5,551 nt of DNA. Source: Thermomicrobiales bacterium (lineage in GTDB: Bacteria; Chloroflexota; Chloroflexia; Thermomicrobiales; UBA6265). The first letter of the stretch is position 1. Each line of letters opens with the position of its first letter. Location: NCBI GenBank assembly GCA_025928535.1, contig JAICJJ010000229.1, positions 1-5,551 of the forward strand, in the 5' to 3' direction. A program made the position numbers and the translations under genes. This document shows, in pieces, positions 1-5,551 of the stretch. Below the pieces are notes generated by a model. It ran no database searches. It worked only from the letters and a program-made list of their open reading frames with translations, and was not told where the DNA came from.

Positions 1-98
1 CACGGCCTGGCGTTCGCCGCGAAAGCGGACGCCGCGGAACGGCCGGCCGGCGGGGCGCGCCAACGACGCGGGAACGCATGCACGATCGCTCCACCATC

Positions 99-1946
99 TC
101 ACTCCGGGACCGGTTCCGGGATCGGCGACGGTCGGGATTCCGCCGCCCGCCGGCCCGCGCCCGGCGCATGACCGCCCCCTGGCCGCTCCGGATGCGGTTG
201 ATGGTCGCGCCCGTGGGCACGTCCATCTTTCGGCGGTCGCGTTCGCTCCGGGTGATCCTGGTCGTAGAAGGTGTGGCGCTCGCCGACGACGACGACGCGG
301 GCTTCGGGCGCCGCGGCGCCGAGCCAGCGCAACACCTGCCGGACGAAGCCCATCGACGCTTCGAATTCCGGCTGCACCACGTCGTTGGCGCCGGTCGCTT
401 CCAGCGCGCGGACGGCGGCGCTGGACGCGGCGAGGGCGATGACGCGAATGCGGGGATTGAGGCCGCGCGCGGCGCGGATGGCGGCGGCCGCCGTCACGAG
501 ATCGGGAATCGCGATCGCCAGCACGCACCCCTGCGCCGCCCCGGCCCGGGTCAGAACCGGTTCGGCGCCGGCGTCGCCGTAGAGGGCGCGAATGCCGGCG
601 GCGCGCAACCGGTGGACAACAGCGGGATTGAGATCGACGACGGTGAATGCAGTCTGATTCCGCTGCAGGATGGCGCCGAGTTCGGCGCCGACCCGACCGT
701 AGCCGCAGATGACGACCTCCGAGCGAAGCGGCGGCGGCTCCGGCGCATCCACCAGAGCGCGGTCGCGCGCCGAGATGCCGGGCAGCATCGCGGTGATCCG
801 GGTCAGGCGGGGCGCGGCAAGCAGGAGGATCGGCGCGAAGATGATCGATTCGAGGGCGACGGCGAGAATCAGGCCGTACTGATCCTCGACGATGATGCCG
901 GCGCTGAGGCCGATGCCGGCGAGGACGAAACTGAATTCGCCCATCTGCGCCAGCACCGCCGCCGCCAGCGTCGCCGTTTTCGGATCGACCCCGCCGGCCA
1001 GAAACGCGCCGGTGGTGATCACCAGTTTGCCGGCGACCGCCGCGCCGACGAGCAGAAACGCGATGCCGGCGTGGTGGCCGACGAATACCGGGTCGATCAG
1101 CATGCCGACGGCGACGAAGAAAATCGTCGCGAACAGATCGCGCAGCGGGATGATGTCGGCCAGCACTTGCCCGTCGAATTCCGAGGCGGAGACGACGATG
1201 CCGGCGAGAAACGCGCCAAGGGCGAAGGAGAGCCCCGCCGCCTGGCTGGCCAGCCCCGTGCCGAGCGCGATCACGACGACCATCATCAGGAAGAGTTCGC
1301 GCGACCCCGTGCGCGCCACGACGTAGAGGATGCGCGGCACGAACTTCATGCCGCCGACCACGACCACGATCAGGGCGATCGCGGCCGTGCCGAGCGAACG
1401 CGCCAGCGTCAGCGGCAGATTGCCGGCGGCTCCCGTCAACAGCGGCAGCAAGGCGAGCATCGGCACGACGCTGAGGTCCTGCACGACGCCGACGCCCATG
1501 GCGACGCGCGCCTGGGCGCTTTCGGCTTCGCCGCGCCCGATCAGCAACTTGACGGCGACGATGGAACTGGAAATCGCCATCGCGCCGCCGAACAAGGCGG
1601 CGGCCGGAAATGGCCAGCCGACCGCCAGGCCGACGAACGTGCCGAAGATCGTCGTCGCCACGATTTGCAGCCCGCCCGACAGCAACGCGACGCGGCGCAC
1701 CCGCAGCAACTCCTCGAGCGAAAACTCGACGCCGAGGGCGAACATGAGAAAGGCGACGCCGAGATTGGCCAGCAACTCGACCCGATCGCGATCGGCGACG
1801 AGCCCGGGCGTGCCGGGGCCGATCAGCACGCCGGCCATGATGTAGCCGAGCAAGACCGGTTGGCCGAGCCGGTGGGCGACCGCGCCGCCCGCCAGCGCAG
1901 CGGCGATGACGAGCACGAGCGTGGCGACCAGCGCCAGATTTTCCAT
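99..1946 (-). CDS. CPA2 family monovalent cation/proton antiporter with RCK (TrkA-N) domain
   Basis: This is an inner-membrane antiporter of the KefB/KefC/YbaL class, which exchanges K+ or Na+ for protons under control of a cytoplasmic nucleotide-binding domain. About a dozen hydrophobic helices fill residues 1-380. Family-typical signatures visible are GVEFSLEEL (72-80), AISSSIVAVKLL (124-135), the VVQDL transport-site motif (154-158, with Q156 and D157), FFVAVGMLID (276-285) and AQMGEFSFVL (333-342). A Rossmann fold follows: VVICGYGRVG (411-420) is the GxGxxG loop and D438 the acidic residue at the end of strand 2, giving an RCK/TrkA-N domain to about 530. The start ATG begins the first helix directly; its Shine-Dalgarno sequence is weak. 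The gene follows the Yip1-like gene on the same strand after 109 bp, so co-transcription is possible. The ion is not predictable. From about residue 567 the tail turns His/Pro/Arg-rich with poorer GC3, so the true end may lie in another frame. Confidence 0.94.
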   Translation of the reverse strand: MENLALVATLVLVIAAALAGGAVAHRLGQPVLLGYIMAGVLIGPGTPGLVADRDRVELLANLGVAFLMFALGVEFSLEELLRVRRVALLSGGLQIVATTIFGTFVGLAVGWPFPAAALFGGAMAISSSIVAVKLLIGRGEAESAQARVAMGVGVVQDLSVVPMLALLPLLTGAAGNLPLTLARSLGTAAIALIVVVVGGMKFVPRILYVVARTGSRELFLMMVVVIALGTGLASQAAGLSFALGAFLAGIVVSASEFDGQVLADIIPLRDLFATIFFVAVGMLIDPVFVGHHAGIAFLLVGAAVAGKLVITTGAFLAGGVDPKTATLAAAVLAQMGEFSFVLAGIGLSAGIIVEDQYGLILAVALESIIFAPILLLAAPRLTRITAMLPGISARDRALVDAPEPPPLRSEVVICGYGRVGAELGAILQRNQTAFTVVDLNPAVVHRLRAAGIRALYGDAGAEPVLTRAGAAQGCVLAIAIPDLVTAAAAIRAARGLNPRIRVIALAASSAAVRALEATGANDVVQPEFEASMGFVRQVLRWLGAAAPEARVVVVGERHTFYDQDHPERTRPPKDGRAHGRDHQPHPERPGGGHAPGAGRRAAESRPSPIPEPVPE

Positions 1947-2055
1947 TCAGGCGCGTCCGGTTACGCTTGTTCGAAGCGCGACGGGGCTCGATCCAGTCAT
2001 GCGGCGTTGTCTCCTGGCAAGCGTGCGGCGAACCGGGGAATCGAGGCGGTCGGCG

Positions 2056-2892
2056 TCAGCGGGCTTCGCCGCTCGGCGTCGCGGTCGGGGTCGTCTTGAC
2101 GCGGACGGCCGATCCCGTCTTCGGCTGATGCGCCTTTTTCGCCGGGGTCGCCGTCGCGGTGACCGGCGTCGGCGTGGCGCGTTCGACCCGGGCGTGGCGC
2201 GGATGCCGGCCGCGATTGACCGGTGGTTTCGGCGTCGGTTGCGGGGCGGCGGCCCCATTCGGGCGAGCGCGGCCGATGGCGACGGCGACGGGCGGCGGCG
2301 TGGCGAGAACCGGTTTCGGCAGGTGGGCCGCGAGGGGCCGGGCCGAGCCGAAGGCGGCGGCGTCGAAGCCGCTGCTGACGAAGGCGCCGGCAAGCATGCC
2401 GTAGGCGACGATGAATCCCGCCGCCGCGTTGACGACGGCGCGGAGCAGGTCGAATTCGAGCGCGAACCGCAGCGCGGCGACCAGGTAGACGAGGAAGAGG
2501 GCGATGCCGACGACGCCGGCGACGGGGCCGACCACCGGAATGACGCCCAGGATGCCGACCGCTTTCGGCGCCTGCGCGAAGCCGAACAACGGGAGCATCG
2601 ACGTGAACGACGCCGATTTCGACTGGCGAAAGAGGGTGATGGAAAAGAAATAGGCGAGCGCGGCACAGGCAGCCCACTGCCCGATCTCGCCGAAGAACGC
2701 CGCTTCGAACGTGCCGAATTGCAGGTCGCCGGCCGCGGCCCCGATCGCGGCAGCGACCGAGGCGACGATGAGGACGACGAGCCCCTGGATCAGCCCGTTC
2801 GGGCCGGATTGCAAATCGCGATACATGGCGGGATCGAACCGCAAGAAGCCGATCAGGTGCGCGCGAAACGAGGTGAATGGGTGGTTGTCCAT
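2056..2892 (-). CDS. Yip1-like multi-pass membrane protein with low-complexity C-terminal tail
   Basis: This is a 278-residue integral membrane protein of unknown specific function. The N-terminus FRAHLIGFLRFDPAMYRDLQ (9-28), an amphipathic stretch before the first helix, followed by about five hydrophobic segments (roughly 33-54, 64-86, 98-118, 121-142 and 153-175), resembles bacterial Yip1-domain proteins; the family call rests on this layout rather than on a catalytic motif. Residues from about 186 to 278 form a tail rich in Ala, Pro, Thr, Arg and Lys, ending in 'TPTPVTATATPAKK' and 'KTTPTATPSGEAR', probably disordered. The frame stays open up to 3129, but the ATG at 2892 is chosen because GGGGGAG lies 5 nt before it and the upstream residues look non-coding (Arg-rich, no homology-like pattern). 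It is divergent from the SH3-domain gene and lies upstream of the antiporter gene. Alternative: an unrelated DUF-type membrane protein. Confidence 0.82.
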   Translation of the reverse strand: MDNHPFTSFRAHLIGFLRFDPAMYRDLQSGPNGLIQGLVVLIVASVAAAIGAAAGDLQFGTFEAAFFGEIGQWAACAALAYFFSITLFRQSKSASFTSMLPLFGFAQAPKAVGILGVIPVVGPVAGVVGIALFLVYLVAALRFALEFDLLRAVVNAAAGFIVAYGMLAGAFVSSGFDAAAFGSARPLAAHLPKPVLATPPPVAVAIGRARPNGAAAPQPTPKPPVNRGRHPRHARVERATPTPVTATATPAKKAHQPKTGSAVRVKTTPTATPSGEAR

Positions 2893-2897
2893 GCCGT

Positions 2898-2904
2898 CTC
2901 CCCC
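2898..2904 (-). promoter_or_regulatory. Ribosome binding site of the Yip1-like gene
   Basis: On the minus strand GGGGGAG lies 5 nt before the ATG at 2892. It decides the start of this gene over earlier in-frame starts up to 3129. Confidence 0.65.
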
Positions 2905-3185
2905 AGGCCGTTCCGTCGCGCACGCCGATTGCGCGATATCGATTGTGGCTGATTCCATCCAATTGTGCTTGACAAGAGCACGATTCCGCCAAGCGATATC
3001 ATGAATGTGGTTGATCGCGCAAGTTCGTCGCTCGCGGCGCCGGCAGCAGAAGCGGTCGCCCCGGAGATCGCGGCGGCGCGGATGGCGCCCGCGGCGGACA
3101 CGTTCGGGCCGATCCGAAACGGCAGGCATGGGGTCATGCGTTGTTGTTGGCGAGCGATCCGGTGGGGTGATCGTACAGGGTACGG

Positions 3186-3192
3186 AAGGTGG
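3186..3192 (+). promoter_or_regulatory. Ribosome binding site of the SH3-domain gene
   Basis: AAGGTGG, 8 nt before the ATG at 3201, favours that ATG over the in-frame GTG at 3189, which overlaps the site itself. Confidence 0.6.
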
Positions 3193-3200
3193 AACGCGTG

Positions 3201-3878
3201 ATGTCCCGGTTCACATGGTTGGCGGCCGCGGCGCTGCTCGGCGTGGCGCTCGGGCCGCAGGTCGGCGCGGCGCAGTCGTGCGACAACTGCAACGTCTATG
3301 CGGTCGATGCGCTCAACGTGCGCCAATCGCCGAACAGCGATTCGACGGTGTTGACGTCGGTTCCGGCCGGCGGCGAGGTGTGGCGGCGCGCCGCGGGCAC
3401 GATCGACGGCTATGCCCCGGTCGCCTATGGCGACGTCTGGGGGTGGGTCGTCGATTCCGGGCTGTCGGCGCAACCAGTGGACACGACCTCCACCGAGCAG
3501 CCAGCGCCCGATGCAACGAACGGCGACGCGGCGACGCGGGCGACGCTGGCCAGCATCAACCTGCGCAGCGGGCCGAGCGCCGACGATCCGGTGATTCAGG
3601 CCGTGCCGCAAGGCGCGCTCGTCACGTTGACGTATCAGGGCAACGAAAACGGCTACGTGACGGTCGATTACCAGGGCGCGACCGGCTGGATGTACGCCGA
3701 TCTGCTCGGCGACCCGTCCACCGCCCAGGCGACCGATACGCCGGCCGCCGATACCTCGAGCGCGGACACGTCAGGTACGGACACGTCAGGCGCCGACACG
3801 TCGACGACGGACACCCCGGCGACGGACACCTCGTCCAGCGACGCCCCGGCGGCAAGTGACCAGGCGCCGGCGGCGTAG
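3201..3878 (+). CDS. Exported protein with two bacterial SH3-like domains and a repeat tail
   Basis: This 225-residue protein is predicted to be secreted or wall-associated. Residues 1-24 form a signal peptide: R3, a hydrophobic core LAAAALLGVAL, and a small-residue cleavage site near GAA (22-24). Two SH3_3-type domains follow. Domain 1 (about 32-88) has the ALNVRQSP signature and ends GWVVDSGL; domain 2 (about 114-169) has SINLRSGPS and ends GWMYADLL. The 'LNVR.SP ... V..G' and 'G.V.wGW' patterns are characteristic. Such domains often bind cell-wall peptides, but no hydrolase domain is attached, so an adaptor or wall-binding role is only inferred. A Thr/Pro linker (about 92-110) joins the domains. 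Residues 179-218 are eight 5-residue repeats of the form D-T-[S/P]-x-x. C27 and C30 form a CxxC just after the likely cleavage site; there is no lipobox. The frame also permits a GTG start at 3189, giving 229 residues. Confidence 0.9.
   Translation: MSRFTWLAAAALLGVALGPQVGAAQSCDNCNVYAVDALNVRQSPNSDSTVLTSVPAGGEVWRRAAGTIDGYAPVAYGDVWGWVVDSGLSAQPVDTTSTEQPAPDATNGDAATRATLASINLRSGPSADDPVIQAVPQGALVTLTYQGNENGYVTVDYQGATGWMYADLLGDPSTAQATDTPAADTSSADTSGTDTSGADTSTTDTPATDTSSSDAPAASDQAPAA
3735..3854 (+). repeat. Eight-unit 15-bp in-frame tandem repeat
   Basis: Eight consecutive 15-bp units start at 3735, 3750, 3765, 3780, 3795, 3810, 3825 and 3840. Each encodes DT[SP]xx: DTPAA, DTSSA, DTSGT, DTSGA, DTSTT, DTPAT, DTSSS and, degenerate, DAPAA. 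Units 3 and 4 are the most alike in DNA, both beginning GACACGTCAGG, which suggests recent slippage or unequal exchange. The product is an acidic, Thr/Ser-rich, probably flexible tail. Confidence 0.88.
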
Positions 3879-3911
3879 GGGCGAGGGCGCTCTGCGGCGC
3901 GGCATGGACCG

Positions 3912-4023
3912 CGGTAGGGGCACGGCATGCCGTGCCCGGTGGTCCGCAGGACCACAACCCGGCAATCCGACATCGGTCTGTCGGCCTCCGGCCGATCGGG
4001 CACGGCACGCCGTGCCCCTACCG
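3912..4023. repeat. Nested palindromic repeat element (REP/BIME- or MITE-like)
   Basis: Two 26-bp arms, 3912-3937 and 3998-4023, are inverted copies with a single mismatch. Each arm is itself (nearly) palindromic: GGGCACGGCATGCCGTGCCC at 3918-3937 is a perfect 20-bp palindrome, and the right copy differs by one central base. Between them lie two further hairpins: GTGGTCC/GGACCAC (3939-3945 with 3949-3955) and TCGGCC/GGCCGA (3981-3986 with 3990-3995). The element contains no gene; open frames through it are a product of its GC-rich symmetry. It sits between two convergent genes, so it may also end transcription from both sides. From memory, similar 'GTAGGGGCAC...' palindromes recur as dispersed repeats in environmental bacterial genomes; I could not verify this here. 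Confidence 0.8.
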
Positions 4024-4063
4024 ACGCCCACGACGCGCGGCGTGTCGAGCCGCGCCCGGCCGA

Positions 4064-4252
4064 TCAGACGGCGCGGCGGAGCAGGCCGGCGACGAGGACG
4101 CCGTTGAGCAGCCCGACGGTGAGCGGCAGCAGCACCGAATTGGCCGTGCCGGTGAAGCCGGCCGCTTCCAGCACCAATGAGCCGAGGACGCCGATGACGA
4201 GGCCAACGGCTGCGGCGATGGAGACGGCGACGAAGAACTGTTGGCGGGACAT
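4064..4252 (-). CDS. Small two-helix membrane protein, function unknown
   Basis: This 62-residue protein is not one I recognise. After a short polar start (MSRQQ) it has two hydrophobic segments, about 6-28 (FFVAVSIAAAVGLVIGVLGSLVL) shown here only as its position in the protein, and about 38-58, joined by a short loop EAAGFTGTAN. It ends in RRAV, which by the positive-inside rule suggests both ends are cytoplasmic. The ATG at 4252 is chosen over an in-frame start at 4303 because GGAGG lies 6 nt upstream and the intervening residues are Arg/Pro-rich with no membrane character. The gene is convergent with the SH3-domain gene, with the palindromic element between them, and lies downstream of the solute-binding gene but separated from it by a strong hairpin. 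It could be a holin-like or stress-related small membrane protein; nothing in the sequence decides this. Confidence 0.7.
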   Translation of the reverse strand: MSRQQFFVAVSIAAAVGLVIGVLGSLVLEAAGFTGTANSVLLPLTVGLLNGVLVAGLLRRAV

Positions 4253-4258
4253 GGTCGA

Positions 4259-4263
4259 CCTCC
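4259..4263 (-). promoter_or_regulatory. Ribosome binding site of the small membrane protein gene
   Basis: A full GGAGG on the minus strand, 6 nt before the ATG at 4252, fixes the start of this short gene and is the main support for its being real. Confidence 0.7.
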
Positions 4264-4376
4264 GGGACGGCGCAATGCGATCGGGCCGGGCGGACGCGGC
4301 CACAACGCCGCGTCGTTCGCTGGCTCCATCGTGCCGGGACGGAGGCGGGGAGGCAGTCGCCGGGTTGACCGGCGGA

Positions 4377-4391
4377 TTGTCAAATTGACGA
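4377..4391. promoter_or_regulatory. Operator-like GTCAA inverted repeat with embedded -35-like TTGACA
   Basis: GTCAA-A-TTGAC (4379-4389) is a perfect 5-bp inverted repeat around one base, with a further outer T/A pair. It stands out as A/T-rich in GC-rich surroundings. On the minus strand it includes TTGACA (4383-4378), facing the small membrane protein gene about 125 bp away. No clear -10 follows at 17 bp (GCGACT). It may be a promoter/operator of that gene or chance. Confidence 0.25.
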
Positions 4392-4436
4392 CACCCGAGC
4401 CGCCGGGAACATTGGCGGAAGTCGATGGGGAAGCAA

Positions 4437-4480
4437 CAGCGCGCGGGGAGGAGCCGGGTCCGACTCCTCCCCGCGCGCTG
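4437..4480 (-). terminator. Strong hairpin terminator after the solute-binding gene
   Basis: A perfect 17-bp stem (4437-4453 with 4464-4480), whose core is GCGCGCGGGGAGGAG and its complement, closes a 10-nt loop. It begins 12 bp past the stop codon of the solute-binding gene. On the minus strand the stem is followed by TTGCTT, a poor U-tract, so termination may depend partly on the very stable stem. It would also insulate the small gene downstream. Confidence 0.72.
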
Positions 4481-4491
4481 ACGTCAGGCGC

Positions 4492-5551
4492 TTATTGCTT
4501 GAGCGCCTTGAGCGCTTCGATGACCGGCTGCGCTTCGTCGGTCAGCGTCTTGGCGACGTCGTCGAACGCTTGCTGCGCATCGACGTTGTTGACCAGAATC
4601 TGCTCCAGCCCCTTGCTGATGATCTGATCGCCATTCGGGATGAAGACGCGGGCCGAGTCTTGCGGCTGCGTCTTCGGCAACTGATCGACGGCGACCTTGT
4701 AATTCGGATTCTTGGCGAAAAAGTCTTGCATCTCCTTGCTGGCGATCGCCGACGTGCGGACCGGCATGTAGCCGGTGTTCTGACTCCAGTAGGTCGTGAT
4801 CTCGGGCGAGGTGGCGAAGGCGATGTACTTGAAGCCGGCTTCCTGCCGTTCTTTCGGCGCGGTCGCCAGCACCGCCAGGCCGGCCCCGCCGGTGCAGCAG
4901 CCGAACGTCTTTTCTTCCGGCAAGAACGCCGTGCCGACATTGAATTTGGCGTTGGCCATGTCGGTGACCAACCCGCCGGTGGAGGCGACGGTGGTGGCCG
5001 CCAGTCCAGTGTAGAAATCGCTATCCGGCCCGTTGTCGGGGTCCTGGGTGACGGTCGCCCAGCCGTCCTGGACCGACTTGCGGAAGAAATTGCCGGCGGC
5101 GACCGATTCGGGCTTGTTGATCAGGATGTTGAAGTCGGGATCGGAATAGTGCCCGCCGAAGGCCCAATCGACGCCCTGGAAGATCCAGGCGACGTAGCCG
5201 GCGCCGACGGCGTGGGCAAATGCGGAGCGGGTGATCTGGGAGCCGTTTTTCTTGACCAGTTTCGGCGCGACTTCGGCGAAGTCGGACCAGGTCTTCGGCG
5301 GTCCCTCGATGCCGGCTTCGGCGAACGCGTCCTTGTTGTAGTAGAAGAGCGGGGTCGAGCGGGCGAACGGAATCCAGAAGGTCGTCCCGTCCCGGACGCC
5401 TTCGTTGTAGAGCGAATCGACATAGTCGCTCGTGTCGAGTTTGTCGGCCGCGATGAAGTCGTTGAGCGGCGCCAACACCTGATTGAGATAGAACTTGAAC
5501 CACCAGACGTCGGAGAGGGCCGACACATCCGGGGTCTGCTTCGCAGCCAGG
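4492..5551 (-). CDS. ABC transporter extracellular solute-binding protein, UgpB/COG1653 type (5' partial)
   Basis: This is the C-terminal 352 residues of a periplasmic or lipid-anchored binding protein that delivers a sugar, oligosaccharide or glycerol-phosphate-like solute to an ABC importer. The open frame continues through the right edge ('...LAAKQTPDVSALSDVWWFK'), so a GTG at 5526 is not the true start; signal peptide, lipobox and about 60-100 residues are missing. Family-typical features in order: PDV near the edge, 'LAPLNDFIAADK', 'GTTFWIPFARSTPLFYYNKDAFAEAGIEGPPKTW' (a hallmark segment, here about 100 residues in from the edge at its end), 'GGAGLAVLATAPKERQEAGFKYIAFATSPE', 'NTGYMPVR', and the C-terminal '[QDA]-QQAFDDVAKTL' helix. 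The ligand cannot be read from the sequence. An adjacent Cys-Cys (FGCCTGG) precedes the GGAGL loop, which is somewhat unusual. Permease genes are not in the window; they may lie either upstream beyond the edge or elsewhere. A hairpin terminator follows immediately. Confidence 0.93.
   Translation of the reverse strand, partial: LAAKQTPDVSALSDVWWFKFYLNQVLAPLNDFIAADKLDTSDYVDSLYNEGVRDGTTFWIPFARSTPLFYYNKDAFAEAGIEGPPKTWSDFAEVAPKLVKKNGSQITRSAFAHAVGAGYVAWIFQGVDWAFGGHYSDPDFNILINKPESVAAGNFFRKSVQDGWATVTQDPDNGPDSDFYTGLAATTVASTGGLVTDMANAKFNVGTAFLPEEKTFGCCTGGAGLAVLATAPKERQEAGFKYIAFATSPEITTYWSQNTGYMPVRTSAIASKEMQDFFAKNPNYKVAVDQLPKTQPQDSARVFIPNGDQIISKGLEQILVNNVDAQQAFDDVAKTLTDEAQPVIEALKALKQ

Larger units (their letters stand above)
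2893..3200. promoter_or_regulatory. Divergent intergenic region with probable promoters
   Basis: This 308-bp gap separates the start codons of two divergent genes, so it must hold promoters in both directions unless transcription enters from outside. The stretch about 2936-3012 is noticeably richer in A/T than the rest of the window. It contains a perfect TTGACA (2969-2974) pointing toward the SH3 gene, but no well-spaced -10 follows: GATATC and TATCAT lie 20 and 22 bp downstream. Short repeats are present: ATTGTG at 2942-2947 and 2962-2967, and GCGATATC at 2933-2940 and 2993-3000. No RNA gene or riboswitch is recognisable. Frames open across the region look like non-coding shadows. Confidence 0.4.

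Noticed and set aside
1..171. A plus-strand frame open from the left edge to a TGA at 169-171, beginning HGLAFAAKADAAERPAGG, with high GC3 in its first 20 codons.
   Set aside because: It could be the end of a convergent gene, but it would overlap the antiporter 3' end by 73 bp, its second half looks like low-complexity shadow, and only about 56 codons are visible. It stays undecided rather than annotated.
78..2099. A 673-codon plus-strand open frame opposite the antiporter gene.
   Set aside because: Its product is dominated by Asp, Arg, Gly, His and Glu with no domain pattern, and it is antisense to a clear transporter with conserved motifs; it is a GC-rich shadow.
1906..2952. A 348-codon plus-strand open frame and related minus-strand frames over the Yip1-like gene.
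   Set aside because: They are Arg/Asp/Glu- or Ser/Arg-rich, lack any recognisable pattern and lie across a gene with a good ribosome binding site and coherent membrane helices.
2893..3129. N-terminal extension of the Yip1-like gene up to an ATG at 3129.
   Set aside because: The extra 79 residues are Arg-rich and then mixed without protein-like pattern, and the internal ATG at 2892 has a much better ribosome binding site.
3005..3859. A 284-codon plus-strand frame overlapping the SH3 gene.
   Set aside because: It is highly Arg/Gly-rich, while the other frame shows a signal peptide and two SH3-like domains.
3668..4003. A minus-strand frame with a repeated 'VSAxDVS' pattern opposite the SH3 tail.
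   Set aside because: The periodicity is simply the antisense reading of the 15-bp coding repeat.
3912..4023. CRISPR-like or attachment-site interpretation of the repeated arms.
   Set aside because: There are only two copies, they are inverted rather than direct, and there is no regular spacer array, cas gene, integrase or tRNA nearby.

Overview
This is a high-GC (clearly above 60%) bacterial chromosomal window carrying five supportable protein genes, one of them cut by the right edge. Two traits suggest Chloroflexota, perhaps the Thermomicrobia: Ala/Pro/Thr-rich 'TPTPTATP'-like tails on envelope proteins, and a secreted protein with two SH3-like domains. The five genes have ordinary housekeeping, envelope or transport roles and none is a taxonomic marker, so the assignment is an inference.

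Layout, left to right: (1) 99-1946, minus strand: a CPA2-type monovalent cation/proton antiporter with a C-terminal NAD-binding RCK (TrkA-N) domain; the reading frame of its last ~45 codons is doubtful. (2) 2056-2892, minus strand: a multi-pass Yip1-like membrane protein with a long low-complexity tail, upstream of and co-directional with the antiporter. (3) 2893-3200: a divergent intergenic region with a locally A/T-rich core and short repeats. (4) 3201-3878, plus strand: an exported protein with two bacterial SH3-like domains and a tail built from eight 15-bp (5-residue) repeats. (5) 3912-4023: a compact palindromic repeat element, with near-identical 26-bp terminal inverted copies enclosing two further hairpins, between convergent genes. 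(6) 4064-4252, minus strand: a 62-residue protein with two predicted membrane helices. (7) 4253-4491: an intergenic stretch with an operator-like inverted repeat and a strong hairpin terminator. (8) 4492-5551, minus strand: the C-terminal 352 residues of an extracellular solute-binding protein of the UgpB/COG1653 sugar or glycerol-phosphate class.

The genes do not form an obvious single pathway. Most touch the cell envelope (ion antiport, membrane protein, exported SH3 protein, small membrane protein, ABC importer binding protein), but they lie in at least three or four separate transcription units. I see no CRISPR, phage, toxin-antitoxin or biosynthetic system, no tRNA or rRNA, and no transposase gene. 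The least ordinary items are the nested palindromic element, the in-frame tandem repeat in the SH3 protein and the unresolved 3' end of the antiporter. I found no convincing undescribed system.
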